This document shows, one piece after another, positions 1 to 11,530 of a stretch of 64,000 nt of DNA. Each line of letters starts with the position of its first letter. The stretch's first letter is position 1. The notes under the pieces were generated by a model. It was not told the DNA's origin, did no database searches, and was given only the letters and a program-made list of their open reading frames with translations. Position numbers and translations under genes: made by a program. This DNA comes from Gossypium raimondii (lineage: Eukaryota > Streptophyta > Magnoliopsida > Malvales > Malvaceae): contig NC_068570.1 in NCBI RefSeq assembly GCF_025698545.1, positions 1,364,001 to 1,428,000 on the forward strand, written 5' to 3'.

Positions 1-1327
1 TTAGGGTGGTTAACCAGCGGTGGTTCGACGCCGTTAGTGAATGTTTTTACTCAAGCCAGTGGAGACATGGTCGACCTTCACCTGTCTGTTTTATTTAAAG
101 CTCTTGACCACTCAGATAAATACCTTCGAATCCAGGTAATTTAATGCATGCATTCGCACTTAATTTGAAAAATAATTTGGTTAAAATGTGCCTATAATTC
201 CTATACTTTTTGAAAATTAGGAAATTTAATCCTTGTTCTTGTATTTCTAGAAATTTAATCTCTCTACTTTTTAGATTTTAAAATTTAGGTCAAACTGTTA
301 ACATTGATAATTTTTTTGTTAAATTTGTTGTTGTGACATTTTGAAATAAAAAACTACTCACTGAATAGTTGTGTAATTTTAAAATGATGTTATAATTAAC
401 TTGACTTTAACAAAAATATTTAACAATATTAACAGTTGGACCTACATATTAACTATCTAGTTCGAATCGGTCAAGCCATCGGTTCATCAGTCTGTCTAAT
501 TCAATTTAATAAATCATTAAAAAAATTAATTTTTTAAAAAAATTAAACATTTGGTTCAATCTGTTTTAAGTCCAGTCCAATCAATCCGTACAGGTTCCCA
601 TCTCATCCATATCTAAGGCCTTTCTTCCGACAAGTAGTATCCTAGTTGGTTCACGGTCCAATATATTTGAGGCCGATTCAAATAACCATGGGAAAATGAC
701 TTAAATGGCTTTCTTTTTACAAAGTAAATTATATTGTTAGGAGAGTATTTTTACCTTTTTATATTTCTAAAATTGTTAATTAATATAATCGTAAAATTAT
801 ATTTCTTCGTTCTAAAGTTTAAAATTTAATTTCGGACCCAAAAATTTTCTACCCCACCCTTGCTAGCATTCCCTAATTGAAATTGTGCACCAGCTCGAAA
901 ATCATTAAAGAGACGACGGTTCTGGGTAACAATGTTCTAATCTACTGCTTGTTATCATCATTGAATTGTACGTAGGATGACGAATTAAAGGGGGATGTAT
1001 CATCTGTGGACATAGCCACGAGGAAAAATTTGGATGAATTGGTCAGAGTCGGCGAGAAACTGTTGAGGGATCCAGTTTCTAGGGTTGACTTGGTAACCGG
1101 CAAGTTCAAGCCCGTCACTGAAGAGACTAACGAAATAGCCCTTAAAAGGTAATATATAGGAATTTGCCCCCCATAAATTTACATTTTGGTCCCAATAATT
1201 TTTTAGTTTTACTTCATCTCCTATTTAGAGAAAATTTGATGTTTGTAGGTTTGCAAAATTACTGTCCGAAGAGAGACAGAAACGACATCCTAAACCACTT
1301 CAAGAGAAGGCTGAAACACAAAATTAG
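1..1327 (+). CDS. patatin-like acyl hydrolase, 3' part only
   Basis: This is the end of a patatin-like lipid acyl hydrolase gene whose 5' part lies outside the window. Three exons can be read: 1-135 (in frame from base 1), 976-1148 and 1249-1327, with GT-AG introns and the stop TAG at 1325-1327. The peptide runs from [13 protein letters not shown] through [10 protein letters not shown] and SVDIATRKN to the stop and corresponds to the last third of the complete copy at 2847-8176. The catalytic Ser and Asp exons are not in the window. The exon-intron pattern, the phases (173-nt exon, split Arg codon) and part of the intron and 3'UTR match the neighbouring gene, so the two are tandem duplicates. 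Its last ten or so residues differ from the neighbour's (ends ETQN instead of EVKI). Proteins of this family release fatty acids from membrane galactolipids and phospholipids. Confidence 0.88.
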
Positions 1328-1868
1328 TAGTTTTCACCCATAAATATTGGAAGTCAATTGCACTTCCAATAAAACACCACATATTTGTACCTTAGAGTAC
1401 AAATAACTTTGTGATTTAATAAAAATCCCAAAATGGGATAATAACTTGTAATTCCTTGCTGTTGGAACTCTACTCATTTTCTTTGGATTGTATGCGTACA
1501 ATAATAATATTTCATCATTTGTTTAGAGCGCCTGACTAGATATGTTTATGGGTTAGGTTAAGGTCTATTCGTATTTGGGATGGTTTGGATAAAAAAAATT
1601 AGACGCGTTTAAAATATGAGTCTAGTTCGGACTTGAACATTTAAGGCTCGAGTTCAACTAAATTTAAACTTTATCTAAAAAAACTTTGTAATGCAAAATA
1701 TTTTGTTATTTTTATATATTACGTAAATTATAATATAGAAAAATTAGATCCATAGTAGTATATAATCCTGCTATAATGTAAACATTAAAAAAATGCTGAC
1801 ATGACTATATATAAAATTTTAATAAATTTAAAAAATATAAAAATATTAAATATTAAATTAAAAATAAC

Positions 1869-1900
<32 letters not shown>

Positions 1901-2690
1901 TTTGAGCGGGCCTAAAATAGGAAAATTTTAGGTCCATATTTCAAGTCAAGTTTGAGCAAACATAGAGTGTGTTAATATCATGTCTAAGCCCAACTCGATT
2001 CGGTCCATGAACACCTCTAGTCACGAAAAGAAAAAAAATGATAAAATTTTTTGTTACACACAATAAATATATATTTTATTTAAAATAACACAAAATATGT
2101 CACAATGTACTTAGACATTCTAATATTAGATATGATATAAAAAAATTGGCACACATAAAGAATGAATATTTCGAATCTAGGGGATGCTCATAACTCCGTG
2201 ACACAGGCGAAGTCCTCTCAAAATGGAAAACTCACCTTTCAGTTTTTTATAAATAGTAAATTTTACATTTTAGTCTCTAAAAATAGAATAAAATCATTTT
2301 AGTCCTTTTAAAAATAATAAAATTATAAATTAATAAATGATAAAATTACATTTTAACATCTCAAAAATTTATAATTCAATTCCGACCCCTAAAAAATTCC
2401 TAAATTTGCCCCTTCCCTACCCCCCGTGAACTTATGAAAGTGCTTAGCAGTTAGGTTATAAATCTTCAATGAATCACCTAACATTTTCGTACCTACAATT
2501 CTCTAAAAACTTGGTCTAACCAACAATTCTCCTAAAGGAAACGTAATTTTTAAATTGGTTAATGCTACAAACTTAATGCAGTCTTAGATTTTCTTTCAAA
2601 CTTACCATTAATATGCCATTAAAAGATAAGTAGAAAGCTTGGTCAAATTTGATACAATTTTCCCACACATAGTACTATTATGGATTGGAT
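1328..2690. other. intergenic spacer between the two patatin-like genes
   Basis: The first 190 bases are 3'UTR-like and resemble the sequence after the second copy. About 1535-2020 is an AT-rich dispersed repeat that recurs at 8870-9415 and, inverted, at 19635-20125. About 2225-2420 is a degenerate 'ttttagtccct/aaaattataaattaataaatg' repeat seen many times in the window. No ORF of interest was seen. Confidence 0.6.
1418..1423 (+). terminator. candidate poly(A) signal of the first patatin-like gene
   Basis: AATAAA lies about 90 bases after the stop codon. The same context (GATTTAATAAAAATCCC) occurs after the second copy at 8225, so the signal was duplicated with the gene. Confidence 0.5.
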
Positions 2691-2701
2691 CAATATGTGG
2701 C

Positions 2702-2709
2702 TATAAATA
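2702..2709 (+). promoter_or_regulatory. TATA box of the complete patatin-like gene
   Basis: TATAAATA lies 138 bases upstream of the start ATG at 2847. This is a suitable distance for a TSS near 2735 and a roughly 110-nt leader. No other in-frame ATG opens a competing long reading frame into exon 1. The upstream ORF that seems to enter exon 1 is simply the open leader. Confidence 0.55.
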
Positions 2710-2846
2710 CCCAAGTAGAAATCATTATATGCTCGACCAATATCAAAGCTCTTTTAAGGGTTATCAAGCTTCCCCTTTATAGCACAAAACTACTATCACA
2801 ATACCATTTTGATCCTATATATATAGATAGATATAGATATATAGAT

Positions 2847-5144
2847 ATGGAGGGTGTAAAGGAACAATTACAAGCTCCTACATATGGAGATTTAATCACC
2901 ATACTTAGCATTGATGGTGGTGGAATCAGAGGGATCATCCCTGGAACCATACTTGGTTTCTTAGAATCTCAACTTCAGGTACGTACGTACATTTGGTTTC
3001 TATAATATGTATGTTCATGCACACAATGACACAATCATGCGTATATATATATACTATATTTCGTACGTATCAATTGGGAGGGTCGTGTTTAGGGACGTAG
3101 CTATGGAGGTTGGTCAGGACTCTAGGGCCTTCTCCCCTTTTAAAATTTTTTTTATACTTGTTTCGGGTGGGGAGGAGTTTTTCGAGAGAAGTCTTTAAAA
3201 TGTCCTCGTTTCCGGGTTTTAATGATTCGCAAAGGGAGAGCACTTTGATTGGTGGAGATACGACTTGTAAGGCTCAGAGGAGAGGCGTCATTATGTAGGT
3301 CACCTGCGTGCGGGGAGACTTGAACTATCAACTTAAGGCATATAGCTCACATGGTACTGCTTGAGCCTTGGATGGAGACAAAACCTAAACCGAGATGCTT
3401 CCCTTTGTGAATCGTACATGACTCTCAGTCGAGCAGGGAGACAAAATCTCGATACAAAGACAATATCTTACCACTATTGAGGTTTCGATCGGCTGAAGGA
3501 GTTGCCCCTCAACAATACTTCATACGTAGAAATAGTAATAAAAAAAATACTTCAAGTTTCTTATTCAAGTTATATAAAATTACTTGTTCTGGTCATTTAG
3601 GTTTGGAGAAATTTTAAATTTAACCAAGTTCAAGTTATTAATTAATTTAATGAAGTTGAAGTTATTAATTTTTAATAACTAAGTCAAATTTTATTAATTG
3701 AACCGAGGTTTTAGGTTCAGATCGTAATCGAAAGGTCCTTTTATCATAAATTTACGTAAGTACATATACGTGGCCTTTTGCTTATCACTAAGTAAAGATT
3801 TTACGTTTTGTGTGATTACATAGGAACTGGACGGTGAAGATGCAAGACTAGCAGATTACTTCGATGTGATAGCAGGGACCAGCACCGGCGGCTTGGTGAC
3901 AGCCATGCTAACTTGTCCGAACGAAAAGAATCGACCATTATTTGCTGCCAAAGACATTAAAGACTTTTACCTAACTAATTGTCCTAACATATTTCCTCAA
4001 CCAGGGTACAATACATCATCTTTGAGTTAGGTTGCATTTTGTTGTTTTATTCAAAAATTATTAAATTAGTTATACATTAGAGAAAAGAGTAAATTAATTT
4101 TTTTTGTTAAATTTTTTTATTCATTTGTACTGTTAAAATTGACGTGATTAACGAAATAATCAAAGTACCTTAGGTAGATATATATATATATATATATATA
4201 TATTAGTTTTAGCAGTAAAATAGATAATTTTTTTACAGAAAAGCCAGCTTACTCTTTGATCTATTTAGAGGACTAATTTGTCTATTTTTAATAGAAAACG
4301 TAAAATATAATCTAACTTCTAATATATAAATCTCTATAGTATTTTTACCGACTAAATTATGATTCAACAGTACGTTATTATTACGTAAAATTAAGTAACG
4401 TTTTTTGTTTTATTACCAGATGTCCATTGTTTTCTCGAACAACAAAAGTTATCAAAGCTCTATCGGGACCAAAATATGATGGCAAGTTCTTACATAACGT
4501 TGTTAAAGACAGGCTAGGAGAAACAAGGTTGCACCAGACATTAACTAACGTTGTTATCCCAACATTTGATATCATGCATCTCCAGCCAGCCATTTTTTCA
4601 AGCTATCAGGTTCTTATATAAACATACACATATATATATTGATAGGAGAATACGAGTTTGGTGGTTGATGGCAGTTCACCCAGAGGCCAAGAATCACAAG
4701 TGTTTTTATAAGAGATGGGGGAGAATGCTTTTATTTCTAGTGTTGAGAGAAAGAAGGAATCCCCTAACTAAGCCATAGGCAAAGGCTTATATAGCCCTGT
4801 GAAATGTAAAGGTCACGCATGCATTGCTATGCAACGTTTGGCAAGGTCACATTTGAAGTTGACTGTGCAAGATCTTTCTGCGTGATAGTTGCTAGATGAA
4901 GTGGTATCATGTCTCCCTTCTAGTGACCTATATCTTATAGGTTTGGGTTTGCCTTATCATAGGCAAATACAATCACTATTTTATCGGGTAAGTGATTGTG
5001 CATCACACACGGTCTGACCCAACGAAATGCTCCTGTTTCATAAACCCGTGACCCAAGCAGCTTCTTCATGTATTCAGGCTCTCCACAGAGTTGGGAAACA
5101 AAATCTTAACTCGACCTGAGACAATACCAACCTATTAAAAGGTT

Positions 5145-5188
<44 letters not shown>

Positions 5189-8176
5189 TAGATAGATAGA
5201 TAGATACTTCGAAGATTTCTTGGAGGCAACCTCCCCTCAACAACATATATAGAGATAGATAGATAGATAGATAGATAGATGTATGATTTGTCTTATTATG
5301 TTGTGTTTCAACATGCAGGTGAAGAAAAAACCTACTTTGGATGCCTTGCTCTCAGACATATGCATTGCAACCTCAGCTGCACCAACATATCTCCCTGCCC
5401 ATTACTTTAAAATCCAAACCGACGATGGGGACGTGAGAGAATATAACCTCATTGATGGTGGTGTGGCTGCAAATAACCCAGTATGCATTTTCTAAATTGA
5501 TATCTGTTTAATTACATGGTCAAATATGCTGTCATGACCTTTTACTTTTAGAAATTTTACAATTTAGTCCTTACTAAAAGAAATGGTAAAAATACCTCTC
5601 TGGCCCCTCCCAAAAAAATCGGAGCAATTTAATCCCTGCCAGTTTTGAAAGTAAGCAATTAAGGACAATTAATCGCAACATTAATGTTTTCCGTCAATTG
5701 TTCATATATATGATTGGTATAATAATAAATTTAGTCCTCGATTTTTACATATTTTGTCAATTTGGTCTTGATTGTAAAAGATTCAACAAATTTAGCCTCA
5801 ACATTTACATAGATCTTGTAAGCTAAATTTGTTAAATCATGATCAAATTGATAGAATATCTAAAGGGATAAATTCATTATCATACCAATCAAAATTATGT
5901 ATAATTGGTGGAAAATGTTGACACCGGTTAATTATTTTTAGTTGCTCACTTTTAAAATTGACAAGAATTAAACTGCTTCGATTTTTTCAAGAGAGATCAA
6001 TTTTCTCTATATTGAAATTGAGAGAGACTGGAGAGGTGTTTTTACAAATTATACTTATGTTTGTATAAATGTATATTTTGGATTTAGCCCCTTTTATTTT
6101 TCAGACTTTAGTGGCAATGGGGGAAGTGAGCAAGGAGATCATTAAGGGAAACCCTGATTTTTTTCCAACGAAACCCATGGATTATGGGAAATTTCTGGTT
6201 ATTTCATTGGGGACTGGCTCTAGAAAAGACGAAAAGAGATACAATGCTAAACAGTCGGCGAAATGGGGTATATTAGGGTGGCTAACCAGCGGTGGTTCGA
6301 CACCGTTGGTGGATGTATTTACTCAAGCTAGTGGAGACATGGTGGACCTTCACCTTTCTGTAGTATTTGAAGCTCTTCACTCAGATAAATACCTTCGTAT
6401 CCAGGTAATTCAATGCATGCATTTGCCTACTAGGAAAATGTTTGTTAGTTTTTTCTTTGAAATAAATATCAAATTTATACACGAACTTTGGTCCGATTTA
6501 CAATTTAATACATGAATTTTAATTTGATACAATTATACACGTGAAACTTAAATTGTGGTTTATATATATATATATATATAAAGCTCTAATTTTGATTCAA
6601 TGGTATACATTTAAAGAAATGGATGCATATATATATATATATATTTTATATTGGATTAATATAATTTTTATATACGCAATATATCAACTTAAAATGATGC
6701 TAATTCGATAATGTTGTTAGCGATTTGTGGAAATTAAATCAAATCAAAATATCATTTATAAAAATCGTATAAAATCAGAGTTTATATATACTTAAAACTC
6801 TTAATTGCGTTGATGTTACAAATCAATAAATACCAACTCAATTGGAAAATAACTTAAAATTTATTATTTTTACAAAATAAATTATAATATTACAAGGATA
6901 ATTATTTATTTATTTATATGTTTATATAAAGTCAATAAAAGTTGCACATATTGAATTTCAACCTAAAATATTAAAATTTTAGATTTTAATTTTAACATTT
7001 TAGCCAAAATTTAATTTATTTTTACACATTTTTTGAGTTTATAATCTAGTATAGATATAATTTTGTGTCTTTATAAATACATAATTCTAAATAAATAAAT
7101 TATGAAGTTTTTGCTTGAGGGGGGAGCCCATGGTAAAATTATAGTTTGCTCCTTCTAAAATTGTAAAATAGTAAGTTAATATAATAGTAAAATTGCATTT
7201 TTTCCTTTCCCAAAATTTATAATTCAATTTACCCCCTAATTTTTCTACCCCACCCTTGCTAGCGTTCTTAATTGAAGTTTGTGTGTACCCTTGACAACAA
7301 TTTTCTGGTAATTGAGTGTTGATTTGCTGATTATTAACATCGTTGAATGGTATGTAGGATGACGGATTAATTGGGGATGTATCATCCGTTGACATAGCGA
7401 CAGAGAATAATTTGAATGAACTGGTGAAAATCGGTGAGGGACTATTGAAGAAGAAAGTTTCTAGAGTTAATTTGGAAACCGGCATTTTTGAGCCTTTCAA
7501 AGAAGAAACTAATGAAGAAGCCCTTAAAAGGTAATAGATACATACATGCATGCATATATATATATATATATATACAGAGAGAGAGTGAGAGAGGAATTAA
7601 ACACTACAAACTTTGCATAAGCCATATTTCATTCAAGGGCACGACATTAAGGGGAGCGCAAGGGCACGACCCTCAAAATGAAAACTTTGCTATATATTTG
7701 TTAGGATAATTCCAGCCAAAAATCTGAATGGGTTTAAGCTAGATTCTATTGTGCTCACAAACTGAACTCGCAAATCAAGCTTGCTCTCCTGCAAAGTTAC
7801 ACATGCATGAGACCGTATAAACATATGTTAGGTCTAAAGTAGGATACATGTCTTGTATGTATGAAACTTACCTAGTATGTCATATCAATGAACAATACCC
7901 ATATGATCATATAAATATACAAACACCATTATCTTAGAGAAACAGAGAAAAATACTCAACAATATTATAAATTAAAACAATAATAAAATTCTTATTTTGA
8001 TTTTTCAAAAACATATTTTTCAATTCCCACCCAATTTCATAATGTATTTAATTAGAAAAAAATTTGATGTTTCTAATTGTAGGTTTGCGAAACTACTGTC
8101 CCAAGAGAGACACCGCCGGCATCTTAGGTCACCCCAAGGGAAGGCTGAAGCACATAAATATGAAGTTAAAATTTAG
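2847..8176 (+). CDS. PLP2: patatin-like phospholipase/acyl hydrolase (PLP2 type), complete
   Basis: Seven exons join in frame: 2847-2978, 3824-4005, 4420-4609, 5319-5480, 6105-6404, 7358-7530 and 8083-8176 (1233 nt, 410 aa), all with GT-AG introns. The patatin catalytic layout is complete: the oxyanion-hole glycine loop DGGGIRG at residues 23-29, the nucleophile in GTSTGG with Ser64, and the second dyad residue in DGGVAANNP with Asp214. There is no N-terminal signal peptide, unlike vacuolar storage patatins, which points to a cytosolic or membrane-peripheral enzyme of the PLP2 group (usually just over 400 aa). These enzymes deacylate phospholipids and galactolipids and in Arabidopsis are linked to oxylipin formation and pathogen response (family knowledge). 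The introns hold LTR-like fragments, a MITE remnant and TA/GATA microsatellites. Exon 5 onwards is nearly the same as the partial copy at 1-1327. The PLP2 symbol is by resemblance only. Confidence 0.9.
3100..3514 (-). repeat. LTR-like fragment in patatin intron 1
   Basis: This moderately GC-rich block in an AT-rich intron ends CCCCTCAACA, the mirror of an LTR start TGTTGAGGGG. It shares phrases such as gggagacaaaatctcg and gactctcagt with the inverted blocks in SDH5 intron 1 (17190-17690) and with 5040-5245. The left boundary is unclear. It is interpreted as a truncated LTR or TRIM-like remnant in reverse orientation. Confidence 0.45.
4070..4349. mobile_element. degraded GGTAAAAGTACC-family MITE in patatin intron 2
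   Basis: It contains the family's inner phrases (acattagaKMaaagagtaaa..., ttactctttgatct, gactaatttgtc) and the right terminus ctctatagtatttttacc. A (TA)n tract at about 4183-4204 interrupts it. Better preserved copies are at 8413, 23541, 24717 and 28237. Confidence 0.5.
4640..5245. repeat. LTR-like insertion in patatin intron 3
   Basis: This block is less AT-rich and runs from TGATAGGAG to CTCCCCTCAACAACA. The 5-bp flanks are tatat on both sides, but that is uninformative in (TA)n. It shares the 'ggctctc...gggaaacaaaatc...ctcaacaa' end with 3100-3514 and 40596-41270. It contains a large (TA)n/(GATA)n tract near its 3' end. No coding capacity was seen. Confidence 0.45.
5151..5280. repeat. 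compound microsatellites (TA)n and (GATA)n
   Basis: An uninterrupted TA tract of nearly 40 bases is followed by GATA units to about 5206. A second GATA array of about 30 bases lies at 5250-5280, just before exon 4 of the patatin-like gene. Such tracts are usually polymorphic in length. Confidence 0.9.
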
Positions 8177-8224
8177 TGGTTTCTCTATATTTATATGTTG
8201 TAAGCACAAATAATTTCATGATTT

Positions 8225-8230
8225 AATAAA
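8225..8230 (+). terminator. candidate poly(A) signal of the complete patatin-like gene
   Basis: AATAAA lies 49 bases after the stop codon, in the same context as the signal at 1418-1423 of the first copy. Confidence 0.5.
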
Positions 8231-8412
8231 AATCCCAAATGGGATGATGTTTTGTAATTCATTGCTATTGGAACTTTATTGATTTTCTTTGGATTGAATG
8301 TATTTCAACAACAACAATAACATTTCATTGTGCTAATTTAATCTATATGTCCCATTTAATTTCATCTATTTGTTTAGAGTTTACAATGAGCTGTAAATAC
8401 ATATCTGATTAA

Positions 8413-8776
8413 GGTAAAAGTACTATGGAAGTTTTTGTACTATAAATCAGATTGCATTTTGTCTCCTCTACTTTAAAAATGGGCAAATTAGTCATTGTAC
8501 ATTAGATCAAAAAGTAAACTGATCATTCTATTTAAAATTTCATCCAATTCTATTGTTAAAAACTAGTTCATGTATGCTAGAATGAGGTACATGTGACACG
8601 CCATGTGTAATTATCTAGTTAGTCCATCTGCCATGCCAGCTAATGAAATTTTTAACAGAAATTATCAGTTTGCTCTTTAATCTAACATACAGGAACTAAT
8701 TTGCCCATTTTTTTAAGTACAGAGAGTAAAATGCAATCTAATTCCTAGTACAGTGACTTCCATGGTACTTTTAACC
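8413..8776. mobile_element. GGTAAAAGTACC-family MITE (364 bp)
   Basis: The termini form an inverted repeat, GGTAAAAGTACTATGGAAG at the left and CTTCCATGGTACTTTTAACC at the right. The inner parts are also partly palindromic. There is no transposase ORF. It lies downstream of the second patatin-like gene and has no counterpart at the matching place after the first, so it inserted after the tandem duplication or was lost from the first copy. The target duplication is no longer clear. Confidence 0.8.
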
Positions 8777-8869
8777 ATCCAGTCAATTATAAAATAGAAT
8801 CAAACTGGAATATAACCGAACACAATCTACACATGGAATATGTGTCTAATAAGACTAGAGAGTAGACAT

Positions 8870-9415
8870 GTTCAATGGTTTATATATCCATCCAAGCCCG
8901 AGGCTCGCTTGAAATATGAGAGGGTTTGGACAAAAGTATGAGACTTGAAAAACAGGTGTGGGTAAATAATCAAGCCCATTTAGAATATAAGCCAAGTTTG
9001 TGCTCCGAAATTCAAGGTTCGAGCCTAGCTTGGCGCGTTGCGTTTTCTACTTTGTAATATATATATATATTTTATTTTTATGTATTATGTAATTTATAAC
9101 AAATAAAATTCAATATTTAATACTATAATGTAAACGTTAAAAATTGTTAAGTTATCTATGCTTAAATTTTTAATAGATGGTAAAAAATCAAATATAAATA
9201 AATATTAAATTAAAACTAATATTATTTTTAAAAGAATTAAATAATAATAATAATAACATGGGCGGGTCTAAAACAAGATTGGGTTAGCCATTTATAAATA
9301 TAGATGAGCTTTGACAAAATTTGAAGCTCATATTTTAGATCCGACCAAGCTTAAGCAAACATAAGGTGTATTAATATCATATATAAACCTAACCTAAACC
9401 TAATCCGACTCACAT
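8870..9415 (+). repeat. dispersed AT-rich repeat, copy 2
   Basis: It resembles 1535-2020 (same orientation) and 19635-20125 (inverted). Shared phrases include 'aagcttaagcaaacataaggtgt' (degenerate), 'ttaatatcat' and 'actataatgtaaac'. The equal placement after both patatin-like genes suggests it was present before they duplicated. The class is unknown. Confidence 0.5.
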
Positions 9416-9982
9416 CTATTGAAAACCCACATATGACAATTACATATGGTGGGACTCAAATTCAAGTACTTAAAAATTCAGAGCTTTAACTTTTGCTAAC
9501 AATATCAAAATTCATCCAATCACGAAAAAAGGAAAAAAAAATTCAAATTTATAAAAGATAAGAGCTTTTTATTACACAAAAATTACTAATAGATATTATT
9601 TTTTCTATTTGAAATAACTCAAAAATAGTTACATCATATTTTTTAAAAATAGTTACAACATACTTCGACACACAAGAGTTGAATTATTGTTCCATTACAT
9701 CAACTTTCTTTTCATAACGATAAAATAAAAGATTTTGTAAGAATATTCTAAAAATTACTAGTAATATCTCGACATTTATGATTATCGAGTTTACAATAAA
9801 ATCCATTCATTATCCAGAAACGATTGGACAGTAAAATTTATACATACAATTCAATTTATATTACAGAACTTCACACCCATAAATATAAAGTCTTTTTTAA
9901 AAAAACATATTAAAAATAAGTTTGTGAATCTAAAATAAACCCTAAACTCTAATAATATTAAGGAATCAATGTGAAATACTTA

Positions 9983-10100
9983 GTATGGGTTTGAATAGGT
10001 GGTGCACAGTGATGACGATGAAATTAGATGCTATAATGATATTATAACGTGAAACAAAAAAAAAGACAAAACGTATTGCACTGTCCATCCAAACCCACTC
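9983..10100. mobile_element. Tourist-like (PIF/Harbinger) MITE
   Basis: This 118-bp element has GTATGGGTTTG at one end and CAAACCCACTC (GAGTGGGTTTG inverted) at the other. It is flanked by TTA at 9980-9982 and 10101-10103, the 3-bp duplication typical of PIF/Harbinger elements. Relatives are at 49028 and 56030. Confidence 0.7.
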
Positions 10101-10429
10101 TTAATTAGCGTAAATTTAACTTTATGAAATTTCGTCACTATTGTCAATTTATACCCCATTAGGCAAGTTGAATTAAAAGTCAATTATTTAATAATAATTT
10201 GTTATTTTTATTATCAGCATGGGGGTTGATATTGAGAGTTTTTGGTGCTGAAATTTTGACCCTTTGGAATTTTGTTGATGTATGTTAGTATCTACTCGTC
10301 AACTTTGGTTAATGATTATGGTAGCTACCAACCTATTCCAAATAATTATAGTCTTTTGACGAGTTAATTGGTCATGGGTTTTAAGAATCCATACCCATTC
10401 ATTTTTTGATTTTATCCCTATAAATTAAA

Positions 10430-10947
10430 CCTAAAGTTATTAAATCATTAGTAAATTTACATTTTAGTCATTCAATTTTAAAAAGTTATAAAATGATCAT
10501 TGAATTATTCAAAAGTTTTTATTTAAGTCATTGGGTTGTTAGGTTTATTTTTCTAAGAAAGCCTTGCTAACGAGCTCCAAGTAACGATTTGACGATCAGT
10601 GTGGTGGATCAATACACATCAAAGAGTAGAAGAACATACATTAGATCCAAGTCGATCTGAAGGTCAATGTCGGAGATAGGAAAAGAAAGTTGTTTAGATT
10701 TTAGTTCGCAGATTTGTGACATTCAAGTTATTTCATGGAAAAGAAAAACAGAACTGTAGAAGAAAAAGGTAAGGAGAGCTTTCAGTTTGTACAAGCGATG
10801 CGAACAGAGAAGGCTATACAGCAGCGATTTTAAAAGCCTAGTGAATTAAACGAAAACTTTTGAATAGTTTAATAACTATTTTATAACCTTTTTAAAATTA
10901 AATGACCAAAACGTAAACTTATTAATAATTTAATAACCTTAACTGTA
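10430..10947. mobile_element. long-TIR element (host family A), intact copy
   Basis: The terminal arms of roughly 85-95 bp are inverted repeats: the left arm runs from 'cctaaagttattaaat' to 'attcaaaagttt' and the right arm is its degenerate reverse complement. The core of about 340 bp contains 'gagctccaagta', 'gatcaatacacatcaaagag' and 'gaagaaagttgtttagatttt'-like phrases found also at 16215-16575, 50412-51118 (inverted) and 57738-58492. There is no ORF. It is a non-autonomous DNA element of unassigned superfamily. Confidence 0.65.
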
Positions 10948-11203
10948 ATTTATTAACAACCATCATATATTTGAATTACGATATATTGAAAAAATCAAGT
11001 TGTTTAAGGAATATTCGAGGAAATAGTGACATATCGATCTTTAATACTATGATAGTGTTGGGAAAGTTGACATTTTTTGGGTTTTAAGCATCCGATTTGA
11101 GTTTTATCGCGTGGAATTAAATGTTGGAGTTGCCATTTTAGAACGGCTTTACTTAAATTCTACTTCTAACTCGAATATGACTAGTCTTAGATAGTAAAAT
11201 AAA

Positions 11204-11530
11204 GGGATAAATTTCAAAATTATATATAAACTTTAATTTAATGTACATATACATAAACTTTAATTTGGTGTAATTATACACGTAAAACCCTAATTGTGGT
11301 TCAAATGTATACTTGAAATTTTAATTTTGATTTAATCATGCACATTCAAAGAAATAAATATATCAATTTATTTTTATATTGGATAAATATAATTATTCAT
11401 GTATGTAATATATAAACATAAAATGATGTTATATCAATAATTGTATTAATAATTCACAAGAATCGATCAAAGTTAATGTATACAATTGCACATTAAACTA
11501 TAATTCATGTATAGTTTTGGGATTTATCCT
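11204..11530. mobile_element. GGGATAAAT-TIR repeat, copy 1
   Basis: It begins GGGATAAATTTCAAAATTATATA and ends with the inverse TATAGTTTTGGGATTTATCC. It is AT-rich and non-coding. Other copies are at 34237-34603 and 49680-49933, and a degraded relative lies around 6455-6850 in a patatin intron. Confidence 0.6.
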
